Source: Clostridium sp. AM34-11AC
GTDB lineage: Bacteria; Bacillota; Clostridia; Lachnospirales; Lachnospiraceae
Direction: 5' to 3'
Length of the DNA: 5,573 bases
Assembly (NCBI RefSeq): GCF_003435375.1
Contig: NZ_QWGL01000053.1
Coordinates: 1-5,573 of the forward strand
The notes below the pieces were generated by a model that saw nothing but the letters and a program-made list of their open reading frames with translations, had not been told where the DNA came from and did not search any database. Below are positions 1 to 4,687 of this stretch, in pieces; position 1 is the stretch's first letter; the number at the start of each line of letters is the position of its first letter. A program made the position numbers and the translations under genes.

Positions 1-41
1 AGAAGCTGGTACGTCTCTTTTTTCCATGCCACTGTTTCCTC
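1..41. repeat. Terminal redundancy, left copy (circular contig overlap)
   Basis: These 41 bases are identical to the last 41 bases of the window. Exact end-to-end redundancy is what an assembler leaves when it walks around a circle. The relaxase frame continues without a stop from position 1 into position 5532, which independently supports the join. The unit length is therefore 5532 bp. Confidence 0.95.
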
Positions 42-527
42 TCGCTCCACTCCTTCAAAGGTCTTTCCCTTTTCTGGGACGTGCAGCCCCTGCTCCCTAC
101 TCTGTGCGTTGCACCGCTTCTTCAGCTCCCGAAGGTCGGCACTGCTCCACTGGAGCTTGTGCCCATCCTCAAAATTGACGGAATTGACGATAAAGTGCGT
201 ATGGATATGGTCTTTGTCCTTATGGGTAGCCACAAGCACCTCAAACCCTTTCCATGCCGGCGTATTCTCTGCAAGCTGTAAGGCGTTCCTGTGTGCCTGC
301 TCCGGCGTGATTTTCTCGTCCTTATGGTAGCTCTGGACAAAATGCTTGTATGTCCTTCCCCCGGTTTTCTCCCATAGTTCCTTGGTAGCCTGCATTTCCT
401 CCTTTGCTGTCTCTGCTTCACAATGCAGACCGCTGACAAGCTTCTCCTCTGTCTTTTCTTCTTTCGTCACATAATCAATCGCCTGTCCTATGCCTGCCTT
501 TGAAGATACCGCCTTAATAACTGCCAT
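1..527 (-). CDS. mobA: MobA/VirD2-like relaxase, N-terminal part (continues across the circle join to 4944)
   Basis: This is the nicking and strand-transfer enzyme of plasmid mobilization. It cuts one strand at oriT and stays bound to the 5' end through a tyrosine. Reading from the ATG at 527 gives MAVIKAVSSKAGIG, then a candidate catalytic Tyr19 in AIDYVTKEEKT. A SYHKDEK stretch lies at residues 66-72. The three-histidine metal site is HKDKDHIHTHFIVN at 102-115 (H102, H107, H109, H111), typical of the Pfam Relaxase family and probably the MOBP class. Joined over the contig end (base 1 to base 5532), the gene is 1116 bp, 371 residues, ending at 4944. Its start lies inside mobC (40-bp overlap), with GGAGGAG about 11-13 bases upstream, which suggests translational coupling. 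Residues 1-175 are encoded here, with residue 176 straddling the join. The family is clear; the class assignment is from memory of the motifs. Confidence 0.95.
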   Translation of the reverse strand, partial: MAVIKAVSSKAGIGQAIDYVTKEEKTEEKLVSGLHCEAETAKEEMQATKELWEKTGGRTYKHFVQSYHKDEKITPEQAHRNALQLAENTPAWKGFEVLVATHKDKDHIHTHFIVNSVNFEDGHKLQWSSADLRELKKRCNAQSREQGLHVPEKGKTFEGVEREETVAWKKETYQL

Positions 528-808
528 ACTTGCTTCAGCTCCTCCCCTTGTTCCCGCACCTCGGATTCACTTGGCAGCACTCCGCCCTCATTACACCTCT
601 TTGCTATCTGGTTGAGGTTGTTCCCGATCCGCTTCAGCTCCGGGATAAGTTCTTTGATACCGTCCGTATTCACGATCTGCTTCTCCAGCACACAGGAAAG
701 GATATACTCCTGCTGGTTCTTCCCGCTCTGGAAAACCTTCTCCTGCAACTGCTGGTATTCTTCCTCGTTTACCCGGAAAGATAGCTGTTTCGGTCTTGTC
801 TTGTTCAT
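488..808 (-). CDS. mobC: MobC-family mobilization accessory protein
   Basis: This 106-residue protein should bind at oriT and help the relaxase open the nic region. Residues about 7-45 (KQLSFRVNEEEYQQL onward) read as one strand followed by two helices, a ribbon-helix-helix arrangement. Residues about 60-75 carry GNNLNQIAKRCNEGG, the signature I associate with the bacterial MobC family. The C-terminus is charged and probably helical. The start is supported by GGAGG ten bases upstream. The ATG overlaps the TGA of the preceding gene as ATGA, and the 3' end overlaps the relaxase start by 40 bp, so these genes are made as one operon with coupled translation. As a ribbon-helix-helix protein it could also repress the operon promoter at 1384-1413; that is inference. 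Confidence 0.9.
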   Translation of the reverse strand: MNKTRPKQLSFRVNEEEYQQLQEKVFQSGKNQQEYILSCVLEKQIVNTDGIKELIPELKRIGNNLNQIAKRCNEGGVLPSESEVREQGEELKQVWQLLRRYLQRQA

Positions 809-1239
809 GGCTGCTTTCCCTCCAGTTCCCGGACAATGTTCTCTTTTCCCCGGATAACCTGCACATCGTCAAGGACTTTCGGGGTATCCGTTGCAAGTCC
901 TACCATTTTCCCGACACATAACTTAATACAGTACACGCTTTCCATGAGGTCTGCTTCGTCTGAAAAAGACGTTTCATAGTCGGCACTTCCGTCGGCATAG
1001 CTCTTTTTGATAATGGCGTGGTATCTGCCAATCTGAAACGCTCCTACTTTCATACCCTTTCCCCCCCCTAATTCTCTTTCGTGCAAATCATCTACGTATT
1101 CAAAACCATATTCCTGTGCGGCTATCTGCTCCAGCCTTGCCATGGTCTTTCTTGCCTCCCACTGTGCTTCTTCACTACGGGCTGTCTGAAAATCCAGCAC
1201 TGCCAGATGATACTGATTTTCGATATACTTCTTGTCCAT
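805..1239 (-). CDS. Unrecognised 144-residue protein, first gene of the mob operon
   Basis: I do not recognise the family. From the ATG at 1239 it is a soluble-looking protein with no signal peptide or membrane segment. Residues about 1-40 are helical and charged (MDKKYIENQYHLAVLDF onward). A glycine-rich turn (ELGGGKGMKVGAF) sits near residues 55-67, then an alternating region (GRYHAIIKKSY), an acidic stretch (FSDEADLMESVY) and a Lys/Glu-rich tail. GTGAGG lies five bases before this ATG, so I prefer it to the in-frame ATG at 1275, which would add 12 residues and has a poorer ribosome site. The stop overlaps the mobC ATG by four bases (ATGA). Position between oriT and mobC suggests a role in mobilization or its control, but the sequence shows no DNA-binding motif I can name. 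Confidence 0.8.
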   Translation of the reverse strand: MDKKYIENQYHLAVLDFQTARSEEAQWEARKTMARLEQIAAQEYGFEYVDDLHERELGGGKGMKVGAFQIGRYHAIIKKSYADGSADYETSFSDEADLMESVYCIKLCVGKMVGLATDTPKVLDDVQVIRGKENIVRELEGKQP

Positions 1240-1278
1240 GATGACCTCACTTTCCCGATGGTAACACCACCGCATGAC

Positions 1279-1364
1279 GAGCCTTCCGGCTCTGATTTAA
1301 GGGGGATTGAGGGGGGCCTTCCCCCCCTCACAAGTTCTAAAGTGGTAACACTTTAGGGAACTTG
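1279..1364 (-). other. Candidate origin of transfer (oriT): cluster of hairpins upstream of the mob genes
   Basis: Three inverted repeats lie side by side between the mob promoter and the first mob gene. First, CAAGTT-CTAAAGTG (1331-1344) pairs with CACTTTAG-GG-AACTTG (1349-1364) around a GTAA loop: 14 base pairs with a two-base GG bulge. Second, TGAGGGGGG (1308-1316) pairs perfectly with CCCCCCTCA (1322-1330) around CCTTC. Third, GAGCC (1279-1283) pairs with GGCTC (1288-1292). The first two abut exactly. An imperfect inverted repeat close to the mobC and relaxase genes is the usual layout of MOBP-type origins of transfer. The nic base cannot be placed from sequence alone. The whole block also forms the untranslated leader of the mob mRNA. 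Confidence 0.7.
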
Positions 1365-1383
1365 CAATATATCCACTACACAT

Positions 1384-1413
1384 ATTATAGTATAGTGGTA
1401 GCACTTCTGTCAA
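1384..1413 (-). promoter_or_regulatory. Promoter of the mob operon with flanking inverted repeat
   Basis: On the minus strand there is a perfect -35 TTGACA (1408-1413) and a perfect -10 TATAAT (1384-1389), separated by 18 bases. Transcription would start near 1377 and run through the oriT hairpins to the first mob gene. CCACTA (1373-1378) and TAGTGG (1393-1398) form an inverted repeat bracketing the -10, and TATAGTGG recurs at 1391-1398 and 1447-1454, so an operator for a plasmid-encoded repressor (for example MobC) is plausible but inferred. Confidence 0.75.
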
Positions 1414-1430
1414 GCGGATATATTCGTGCG

Positions 1431-1450
1431 TATATTCTGCCAAGAATATA
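1431..1450. repeat. Perfect 8-bp stem hairpin upstream of the mob promoter
   Basis: TATATTCT (1431-1438) pairs with AGAATATA (1443-1450) around GCCA. The heptamer TATATTC also occurs at 1419-1425, giving a direct and inverted arrangement that could be protein-binding sites. The stem is AT-rich with no following T run, so it is not a convincing terminator. It may be part of the oriT or operator region. Confidence 0.45.
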
Positions 1451-1488
1451 GTGGAGCTTACTTCCTCTTGGGCGACTTTGGAAGTGTA

Positions 1489-1601
1489 GGAGGAAGAAAG
1501 TCAAGGGCTTGTTTTTTATCTGCAGTATGAGCTTCAGCCTGCCGATCAGCGAGTACAGCAGATAAAAAATGGTCGCAGACCACCCTTTACTTTCTTCCTC
1601 C
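1489..1601. other. Fold-back element A: predicted three-way junction
   Basis: Three stems can form together. The outer stem pairs 1489-1501 with 1589-1601 (13 perfect pairs) and continues, after one C-T mismatch, with AAGGG (1503-1507) to CCCTT (1583-1587). Stem two pairs TTTTTTATCTGC (1512-1523) with GCAGATAAAAAA (1558-1569) around a 34-base loop. Stem three is TGGTC-GCA-GACCA (1570-1582), wedged directly against CCCTT. On the minus strand stem three is followed by six T, so it could also act as a weak terminator for the cargo transcript. Element B (1678-1733) repeats the outer stem/hairpin/CCCTT plan. A role as a single-strand initiation or replication origin site, or as part of the transfer region, is inference. 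Confidence 0.65.
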
Positions 1602-1657
1602 GGAACGGACAATACAGCACAGGGGAAGTAACGGAACGGACGGGCAGCCGTTTCCCT
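1601..1657. repeat. Short direct repeat and imperfect hairpin between elements A and B
   Basis: CGGAACGGAC occurs exactly at 1601-1610 and 1632-1641. The second copy lies within an imperfect hairpin in which GGGAA (1623-1627) pairs with TTCCC (1652-1656) and ACGG (1631-1634) with CCGT (1648-1651), with a three-base bulge. The spacing (31 bases, about three helical turns) would suit binding sites on one face of the DNA, but two copies of ten bases are weak evidence of function. Confidence 0.4.
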
Positions 1658-1677
1658 CTCCGGCATGATAGCCAACA

Positions 1678-1733
1678 AAAAAGAGTATCAAGGGTAAACA
1701 CTGCGGTCTATGACCGCCCTTGACACTCTTTTT
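1678..1733. other. Fold-back element B: long stem with inner hairpin; possible bidirectional terminator
   Basis: AAAAAGAGT (1678-1686) pairs with ACTCTTTTT (1725-1733). After one A-C mismatch, TCAAGGG (1688-1694) pairs with CCCTTGA (1717-1723). Inside, CGGTC-TAT-GACCG (1704-1716) forms a hairpin directly against CCCTT, as in element A. Because one arm is A-rich and the other T-rich, the structure looks like a rho-independent terminator in both directions. It lies about 110 bases beyond the stop of the 168-residue cargo gene and could end that transcript. Confidence 0.65.
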
Positions 1734-1770
1734 CTTATGACTCTCCCAGTAAACAAGGGAAAACGGCTTA

Positions 1771-1799
1771 TTGTGGCATTTCTGCCCCTATGGTATAAT
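1771..1799 (+). promoter_or_regulatory. Possible plus-strand promoter with extended -10
   Basis: TATAAT (1794-1799) is preceded by TGG, which makes an extended -10 (TGnTATAAT). TTGTGG (1771-1776) sits 17 bases upstream as a weak -35 with only TTG matching. It points into the 3' end of the 168-residue gene on the opposite strand, with no plus-strand coding frame after it. Any product would be an antisense or short RNA, or the match may be chance. Confidence 0.35.
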
Positions 1800-1818
1800 A
1801 TTCAGCGTTGTCGCACCC

Positions 1819-1842
1819 AATCTGGCTATTTGTTGCCAGATT
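1819..1842. terminator. Hairpin immediately after the 168-residue gene
   Basis: AATCTGGC (1819-1826) pairs perfectly with GCCAGATT (1835-1842) around an 8-base loop, directly abutting the TAG of the upstream minus-strand gene. The minus-strand side continues GGGTGC with no T run, so it is not a classical intrinsic terminator for that gene. It could stabilise the mRNA 3' end. On the plus strand it is followed by a T/C-rich stretch and might end a short RNA from the 1771-1799 promoter. Confidence 0.35.
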
Positions 1843-2349
1843 CTATCTTCTTCTTTCCATTTCTTCCAGAATAGAAACTATTTTCTTGCTCAAATTCTTT
1901 CCCCATTCTGTGTATGTCGTTCTATGTTCATAAACAAGTGAAGCTTCATAACGCATATACTCCAGCACATTTTCATCACCATACTCAACTGGGGTAGGAT
2001 AATCGAATGACACCCAACTTTGTCCAGATGTTGCTATTCTTTCACCATCAAGATATCTCTTTTCTTCATCCGATATAATTCCTTTATCACGAAGATAGCT
2101 TACAAATTCCTTATATTCATCCCTTGACATATGAGTCGGATCCCATTTGGAAGCAAGGTCATCATAATCATCATCTTCCAATTTTGGTGGTTGAGATACA
2201 CTGTGTCCTATATATTGATCACCTTTTACTTTTTCTGCCTCCAATGCAATAGAATTTGAAAAAAGTCCATTTACCCCAGGTTCATTTACTTTTCCAATTC
2301 GACGATTATTCATCTGAAAGCATAAAGAATTATTTAAACTAACTTTCAT
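1843..2349 (-). CDS. Unrecognised 168-residue acidic protein, second gene of the cargo pair
   Basis: I do not recognise this protein. It has no signal peptide or membrane segment, so it is probably cytosolic. The N-terminus is polar and Asn-rich (MKVSLNNSLCFQMNNRR). An acidic patch LEDDDYDDL lies at 57-65. A helix-turn-helix-like pair of charged helices follows DPTHMSRDEYKEF (70-82), then LRDKGIISDEEKRYL (86-100). A Tyr-rich middle (FDYPTPVEYGDENVLEYMRYE) and a basic C-terminal helix ending EMERRR complete it. AAGGAG lies five bases before the ATG, and only 13 bases separate it from the stop of the 218-residue secreted-protein gene, so the two form one transcription unit. Base composition is AT-rich like its partner and unlike the rep and mob genes, which suggests separate acquisition. 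An immunity or chaperone role toward the secreted partner is possible but unsupported. Confidence 0.8.
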   Translation of the reverse strand: MKVSLNNSLCFQMNNRRIGKVNEPGVNGLFSNSIALEAEKVKGDQYIGHSVSQPPKLEDDDYDDLASKWDPTHMSRDEYKEFVSYLRDKGIISDEEKRYLDGERIATSGQSWVSFDYPTPVEYGDENVLEYMRYEASLVYEHRTTYTEWGKNLSKKIVSILEEMERRR

Positions 2350-2362
2350 AATATCTCCTTAC

Positions 2363-3019
2363 CTATTGAGCATCTGAACTTGAAGAATTTAAATAAACAT
2401 AACCTCCTGCTTCTAAAGATACAACATTTCCTGTTACGGATGTATAAGTAAATGTCCCCTTATACCCATTTCCATATTTTTGGGTTGTATTTTGAACTGG
2501 AAATACTAAATCAAATGTACGGGTCATTCCACTATAAGCTCCTCCTGAAGCAGTTACTCCACCATCTAATGACTTGAATTGATATCTCAATGGATGTTTA
2601 TATGTATTATAACAATCCATTTCCATTCTCCATTTTACAACCTGATATCCTTGTTCATCAAAGCTATGAAGAAGTCTTTCTGTGGTTTCCGGCGACACCT
2701 CTAAAAAGTTATTTTGCCCCCAATCATTTCCGGAAATATTATGTTTTACATATATATTCGAATCATAATAATCTTCAGTATCTCCTGGCTTCTGATATAC
2801 CGGATACACTCTTACACTTTTCACTTGAAATTTTTCTATTTGAGGAAGAAAAGCAGCTAAATTATTTGCATCTGCATTTTCTAAATTTCTTGGATTGTCA
2901 TACACAACATCATTAGTAAAATTTTCTGTTGCTGGTATTTTCTTTTCACTCGCAAAGGCTGCAAAGCAAAATGTCAATGTGAATACTACAGAAAAAAATA
3001 ATATTTTTACAGTTTTCAT
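2363..3019 (-). CDS. Unrecognised secreted 218-residue protein, first gene of the cargo pair
   Basis: The N-terminus is a clear Sec signal peptide: basic MKTVK, a hydrophobic core to about residue 20, and an A-F-A site predicting cleavage after Ala23. There is no good lipobox (the C at 18 sits inside the hydrophobic core), no LPxTG anchor and no second membrane span, so the mature protein of about 195 residues should be released or loosely surface-bound. It is rich in Tyr, Asn, Gly and Thr, contains one mature Cys (C136), and its second half (RYQFKSLDGG, TFTYTSVTGN, GGYVYLN) reads as beta strands. No catalytic motif is visible. The start is supported by GGAGG eight bases upstream and a promoter at 3052-3080. 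One 60-base line (2581-2640) has 16 G or C (27%) against 33 of 60 (55%) in a rep line (3661-3720). Candidates include a bacteriocin, adhesin or surface-exclusion factor; none is supported. Confidence 0.85.
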   Translation of the reverse strand: MKTVKILFFSVVFTLTFCFAAFASEKKIPATENFTNDVVYDNPRNLENADANNLAAFLPQIEKFQVKSVRVYPVYQKPGDTEDYYDSNIYVKHNISGNDWGQNNFLEVSPETTERLLHSFDEQGYQVVKWRMEMDCYNTYKHPLRYQFKSLDGGVTASGGAYSGMTRTFDLVFPVQNTTQKYGNGYKGTFTYTSVTGNVVSLEAGGYVYLNSSSSDAQ

Positions 3020-3051
3020 AATAATTTCCTCCCTAAAAATATTTTTTTATT

Positions 3052-3080
3052 ATTATAGCACGATTTTCCATTTATTTCCA
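3052..3080 (-). promoter_or_regulatory. Promoter of the cargo gene pair, overlapping the end of rep
   Basis: The minus strand shows a perfect -10 TATAAT (3052-3057) with an upstream TG (TGC-TATAAT, extended -10). A -35-like TGGAAA (3075-3080, four of six matches) lies 17 bases away. The -35 overlaps the rep stop region. No rho-independent terminator separates rep from this unit, so read-through from rep is also possible. The AGGGAGG ribosome site of the 218-residue gene lies downstream at 3027-3033. Confidence 0.6.
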
Positions 3081-4472
3081 CCACTTGTAAACGGTTGGCT
3101 TGCTCAACCCTGTCTCCCGGATACAGTCCGCTTTTTTTCCTGCCGGGTGGCTCTCCTGCCATTCTCTGACCGTCTGCTCCGCATTAGGTCTGCCAGCCCA
3201 CTCATGATTTGGATAATCTATATCCTGTACAGCTCTTGCTCTTGCAAGATGCACTTCCTGCTTTCTATAATTCCGCTTATTGGCTGGTATCGTAACCTTG
3301 GTGTTATCCTCTATCCATTCCCGGCTTGCTATCGTTGACAGCCGTTTTCTGTCCCCTTTCAATGCCCGGAGAGCGTCTTTCACATCTGCCCGGCTAAAAT
3401 GGTTGTCCTCGTCCTCAGTGAGACTCTCTAAATGCTCCAGGAACGCATAGGCGTCACGCCTTATCTTCTGCTCGGATATACCACACTTCAATCCATAAGA
3501 ACATAACGCCATAATGGAAAAATACCGCCCTCCGGCTTTCACTTCCTCGGTTATCTTCCGTTTCCACCACTCATACAATGCTTCGTTACATACCCAGGTA
3601 CCGCCCTGCTTCTTACTTTTCTGCTTCGGCTCTCCCTGCACAATCCTCTTTTCATACCACTCCGGATACAGCTCCTTTGCTTCTTCCAGCGTGACGGTGC
3701 TTTTCCTCCTCGGCTTCTCATACAGAGGGGCAAGGTCAACCTTACAGCTGGGTATGCTGGCTTTTATATCCTCCAGCGTGTAACGGTTCTCAGACAGCTT
3801 ATAGGCTTTTACAGGAAAGTCTGCTCCCAGCTTCGACTGGCTGCCCACACACCGAAACCCCTGATAGATTCCGGTTATATCCGGGCTATCCGGACGGATG
3901 GAGCTGGTATCATTCCATAACCGCCGGATAAAGGCTTCTTTCAGCTCCGCAAGCACCTTTTCCCGGTTTCGATACAGCTGAACCGGCTCCTGCAAAAAAT
4001 AGTAAAGATGTACACCTTTTCCGGAACTAACAAGATAGGTCGGACGGAGCTGCACACCATTCCCGAACTGCTTCAGCAGGTTCTTCAGCTGCTGTTTCCC
4101 TACATAGTCCACATCTATCACCATCGCAAACAGCTCATGGGCATTCTCTTTCGTATGTGTCTTTCCGTAAAAACTGATGGGTGGTATCAGCCCAAACCTG
4201 TCCCCTATGACCTTATCCAGCATTTTCAAACTGTCATCAATCACCCACTGCCGAGTTCTGCCTTTCCCAGACGGTCTAATCTGCGTTGCTATGATATTTC
4301 CTTTTCCGTCCTCCGGCTCCTGCTGGAGACTGCCAGCAGGAAACAGCTCCCGGTAGAAACCATAAGGGCTTACCTCCAGGTATCCCCTCTCCAGCATAAG
4401 GGCTTCTTTCCCCCGGTAAGCAGACTTCCACTCATATCTTCTTTTGTCTCTGCGTCTCTGATATTTTGACAT
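3072..4472 (-). CDS. rep: Plasmid replication protein of archaeo-eukaryotic primase (AEP/PrimPol-like) type
   Basis: This 466-residue protein is the only replication gene on the plasmid and should prime or initiate its copying. An Arg/Lys-rich N-terminus is followed by an AEP-like core. The metal-binding FAMVIDVD has Asp120 and Asp122. SSGKGVHLYYF at 149-159, with His155, matches the second primase motif (sGxGxH). GFRCVGSQSKLG at 205-216 matches the third motif region (compare RxPGSxNxK in plasmid primases). A helical segment about 313-372 (GRYFSIMALCSYGLKCGISEQK onward) resembles the PriCT-type domain that follows such cores. The last 30 residues (AGKKADCIRETGLSKPTVYKWWK region) form a helix-turn-helix, likely for origin binding. 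No helicase Walker motifs are present, so a host helicase is probably recruited. AGGGGGAA precedes the ATG by about eight bases. Expression probably starts from the promoter at 4546-4574. Confidence 0.85.
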   Translation of the reverse strand: MSKYQRRRDKRRYEWKSAYRGKEALMLERGYLEVSPYGFYRELFPAGSLQQEPEDGKGNIIATQIRPSGKGRTRQWVIDDSLKMLDKVIGDRFGLIPPISFYGKTHTKENAHELFAMVIDVDYVGKQQLKNLLKQFGNGVQLRPTYLVSSGKGVHLYYFLQEPVQLYRNREKVLAELKEAFIRRLWNDTSSIRPDSPDITGIYQGFRCVGSQSKLGADFPVKAYKLSENRYTLEDIKASIPSCKVDLAPLYEKPRRKSTVTLEEAKELYPEWYEKRIVQGEPKQKSKKQGGTWVCNEALYEWWKRKITEEVKAGGRYFSIMALCSYGLKCGISEQKIRRDAYAFLEHLESLTEDEDNHFSRADVKDALRALKGDRKRLSTIASREWIEDNTKVTIPANKRNYRKQEVHLARARAVQDIDYPNHEWAGRPNAEQTVREWQESHPAGKKADCIRETGLSKPTVYKWWK

Positions 4473-4481
4473 AGTCTCTTC

Positions 4482-4541
4482 CCCCTACTCCCTGTCGCCT
4501 TGACCGCTAATCTTATCAATACATTTTTTTACCTTTTTTTT
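4482..4541. repeat. 60-bp direct repeat, copy 1 (rep-proximal, contains rep leader and ribosome site)
   Basis: Identical over all 60 bases to 4582-4641, at an exact 100-bp period; the flanking bases (4481 c versus 4581 t, 4542 g versus 4642 a) differ. It contains two A/T homopolymer tracts on the Rep-coding strand (AAAAAAAA-GGT-AAAAAAA) likely to bend DNA, and the G-rich rep ribosome-site region. Candidate roles are copy-number control, Rep autoregulation or part of the replication origin. Confidence 0.95.
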
Positions 4542-4574
4542 GTCAAGTATAAATGAGTACCTTTTTGGTGACAA
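4485..4574 (-). CDS. Possible 29-codon leader gene upstream of rep (ribbon-helix-helix-like start)
   Basis: A TTG at 4574, seven bases after AGGGG, opens a 29-codon frame ending TAG at 4485, twelve bases before the rep ATG. The product begins (M)SPKRYSFILD and continues with a Lys-rich helix-like stretch to GQGDRE. Strand RYSFIL followed by a charged helix resembles the first half of a CopG/Arc ribbon-helix-helix protein, and such repressors sit upstream of rep in some plasmids, but the second helix is missing. The last 17 codons lie in the 60-bp repeat, so copy 2 encodes the same tail without a start codon. The frame also overlaps the best rep promoter, and a transcript from that promoter would lack its start, so translation is doubtful. 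It may be a decayed control gene. Confidence 0.25.
   Translation of the reverse strand: MSPKRYSFILDKKKVKKCIDKISGQGDRE
4546..4574 (-). promoter_or_regulatory. Probable rep promoter, lying between the two 60-bp repeats
   Basis: TTGTCA (4569-4574) and TATACT (4546-4551) each match consensus at five of six positions and are 17 bases apart. Transcription would begin near 4539, at the start of repeat copy 1, giving a leader of about 67 bases before the rep ATG. A second TTGACA (4541-4546) overlaps the end of the -10 but has no good -10 at proper distance. The promoter falls wholly in the 40-bp unique spacer, so copy 2 has no equivalent. Confidence 0.7.
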
Positions 4575-4581
4575 CTTTTAT

Positions 4582-4641
4582 CCCCTACTCCCTGTCGCCT
4601 TGACCGCTAATCTTATCAATACATTTTTTTACCTTTTTTTT
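4582..4641. repeat. 60-bp direct repeat, copy 2 (upstream of the rep promoter)
   Basis: Exact second copy of 4482-4541. It lies just upstream of the rep promoter and downstream of the mob terminator candidate. Its position would allow Rep or another factor bound at both copies to bridge across the promoter. Perfect identity over non-coding DNA points to recent duplication or to maintained function. Confidence 0.95.
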
Positions 4642-4649
4642 ATATACTA

Positions 4650-4678
4650 AATCAAGAAGCCGTTACGGCTTCCTGATT
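4650..4678 (-). terminator. Candidate terminator of the mob operon
   Basis: AATCA-GGAAGCCG pairs with CGGCTTC-TTGATT on the minus strand (4666-4678 with 4650-4662): 12 of 13 pairs around a three-base TAA loop. It begins nine bases after the stop of the membrane-anchored mob gene. The bases that follow (TAGTATAT) make only a weak T run, so termination may be partial and mob transcripts might read into the rep region. Confidence 0.65.
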
Positions 4679-4687
4679 ATTCATTTA

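Noticed and set aside
122..439. 105-codon minus-strand frame opposite the relaxase start
   Set aside because: It overlaps the relaxase catalytic region, whose frame carries the recognisable histidine motif; composition is that of an out-of-frame shadow.
1240..1275. ATG at 1275 as the start of the 144-residue gene
   Set aside because: Ribosome site is weaker and the extra residues (rich in Trp, Cys, His, Arg) do not look like the rest of the protein; kept only as an alternative.
1301..1330. G-quadruplex in the G-run region
   Set aside because: Only two G tracts are on the same strand; the remaining runs are C and pair with them in a hairpin.
1385..1678. 97-codon minus-strand reading frame through the non-coding region
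   Set aside because: It begins at TTG with no ribosome site, runs through both arms of fold-back element A and ends in the mob promoter; the inverted repeats explain the sequence better than coding.
1489..1733. Integron attC sites or an insertion-sequence pair of inverted ends
   Set aside because: No integrase or transposase gene is present, no target duplication is visible, and the second side of the cargo abuts rep without a matching element.
2950..3019. Lipoprotein signal in the 218-residue protein
   Set aside because: The Cys at residue 18 is preceded by LTF and followed by more hydrophobic residues before an A-F-A cleavage site, so a standard Sec signal fits better.
3020..3051. Terminator for rep in the A/T palindrome near AAAAATATTTTT
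   Set aside because: The pairing is A-T only with no GC stem, and it lies in the leader of the cargo gene.
2895..3338. 147-codon plus-strand frame and similar plus-strand frames opposite rep (for example 4008-4469)
   Set aside because: They lie antisense to well-supported genes, lack ribosome sites and have no recognisable domains.
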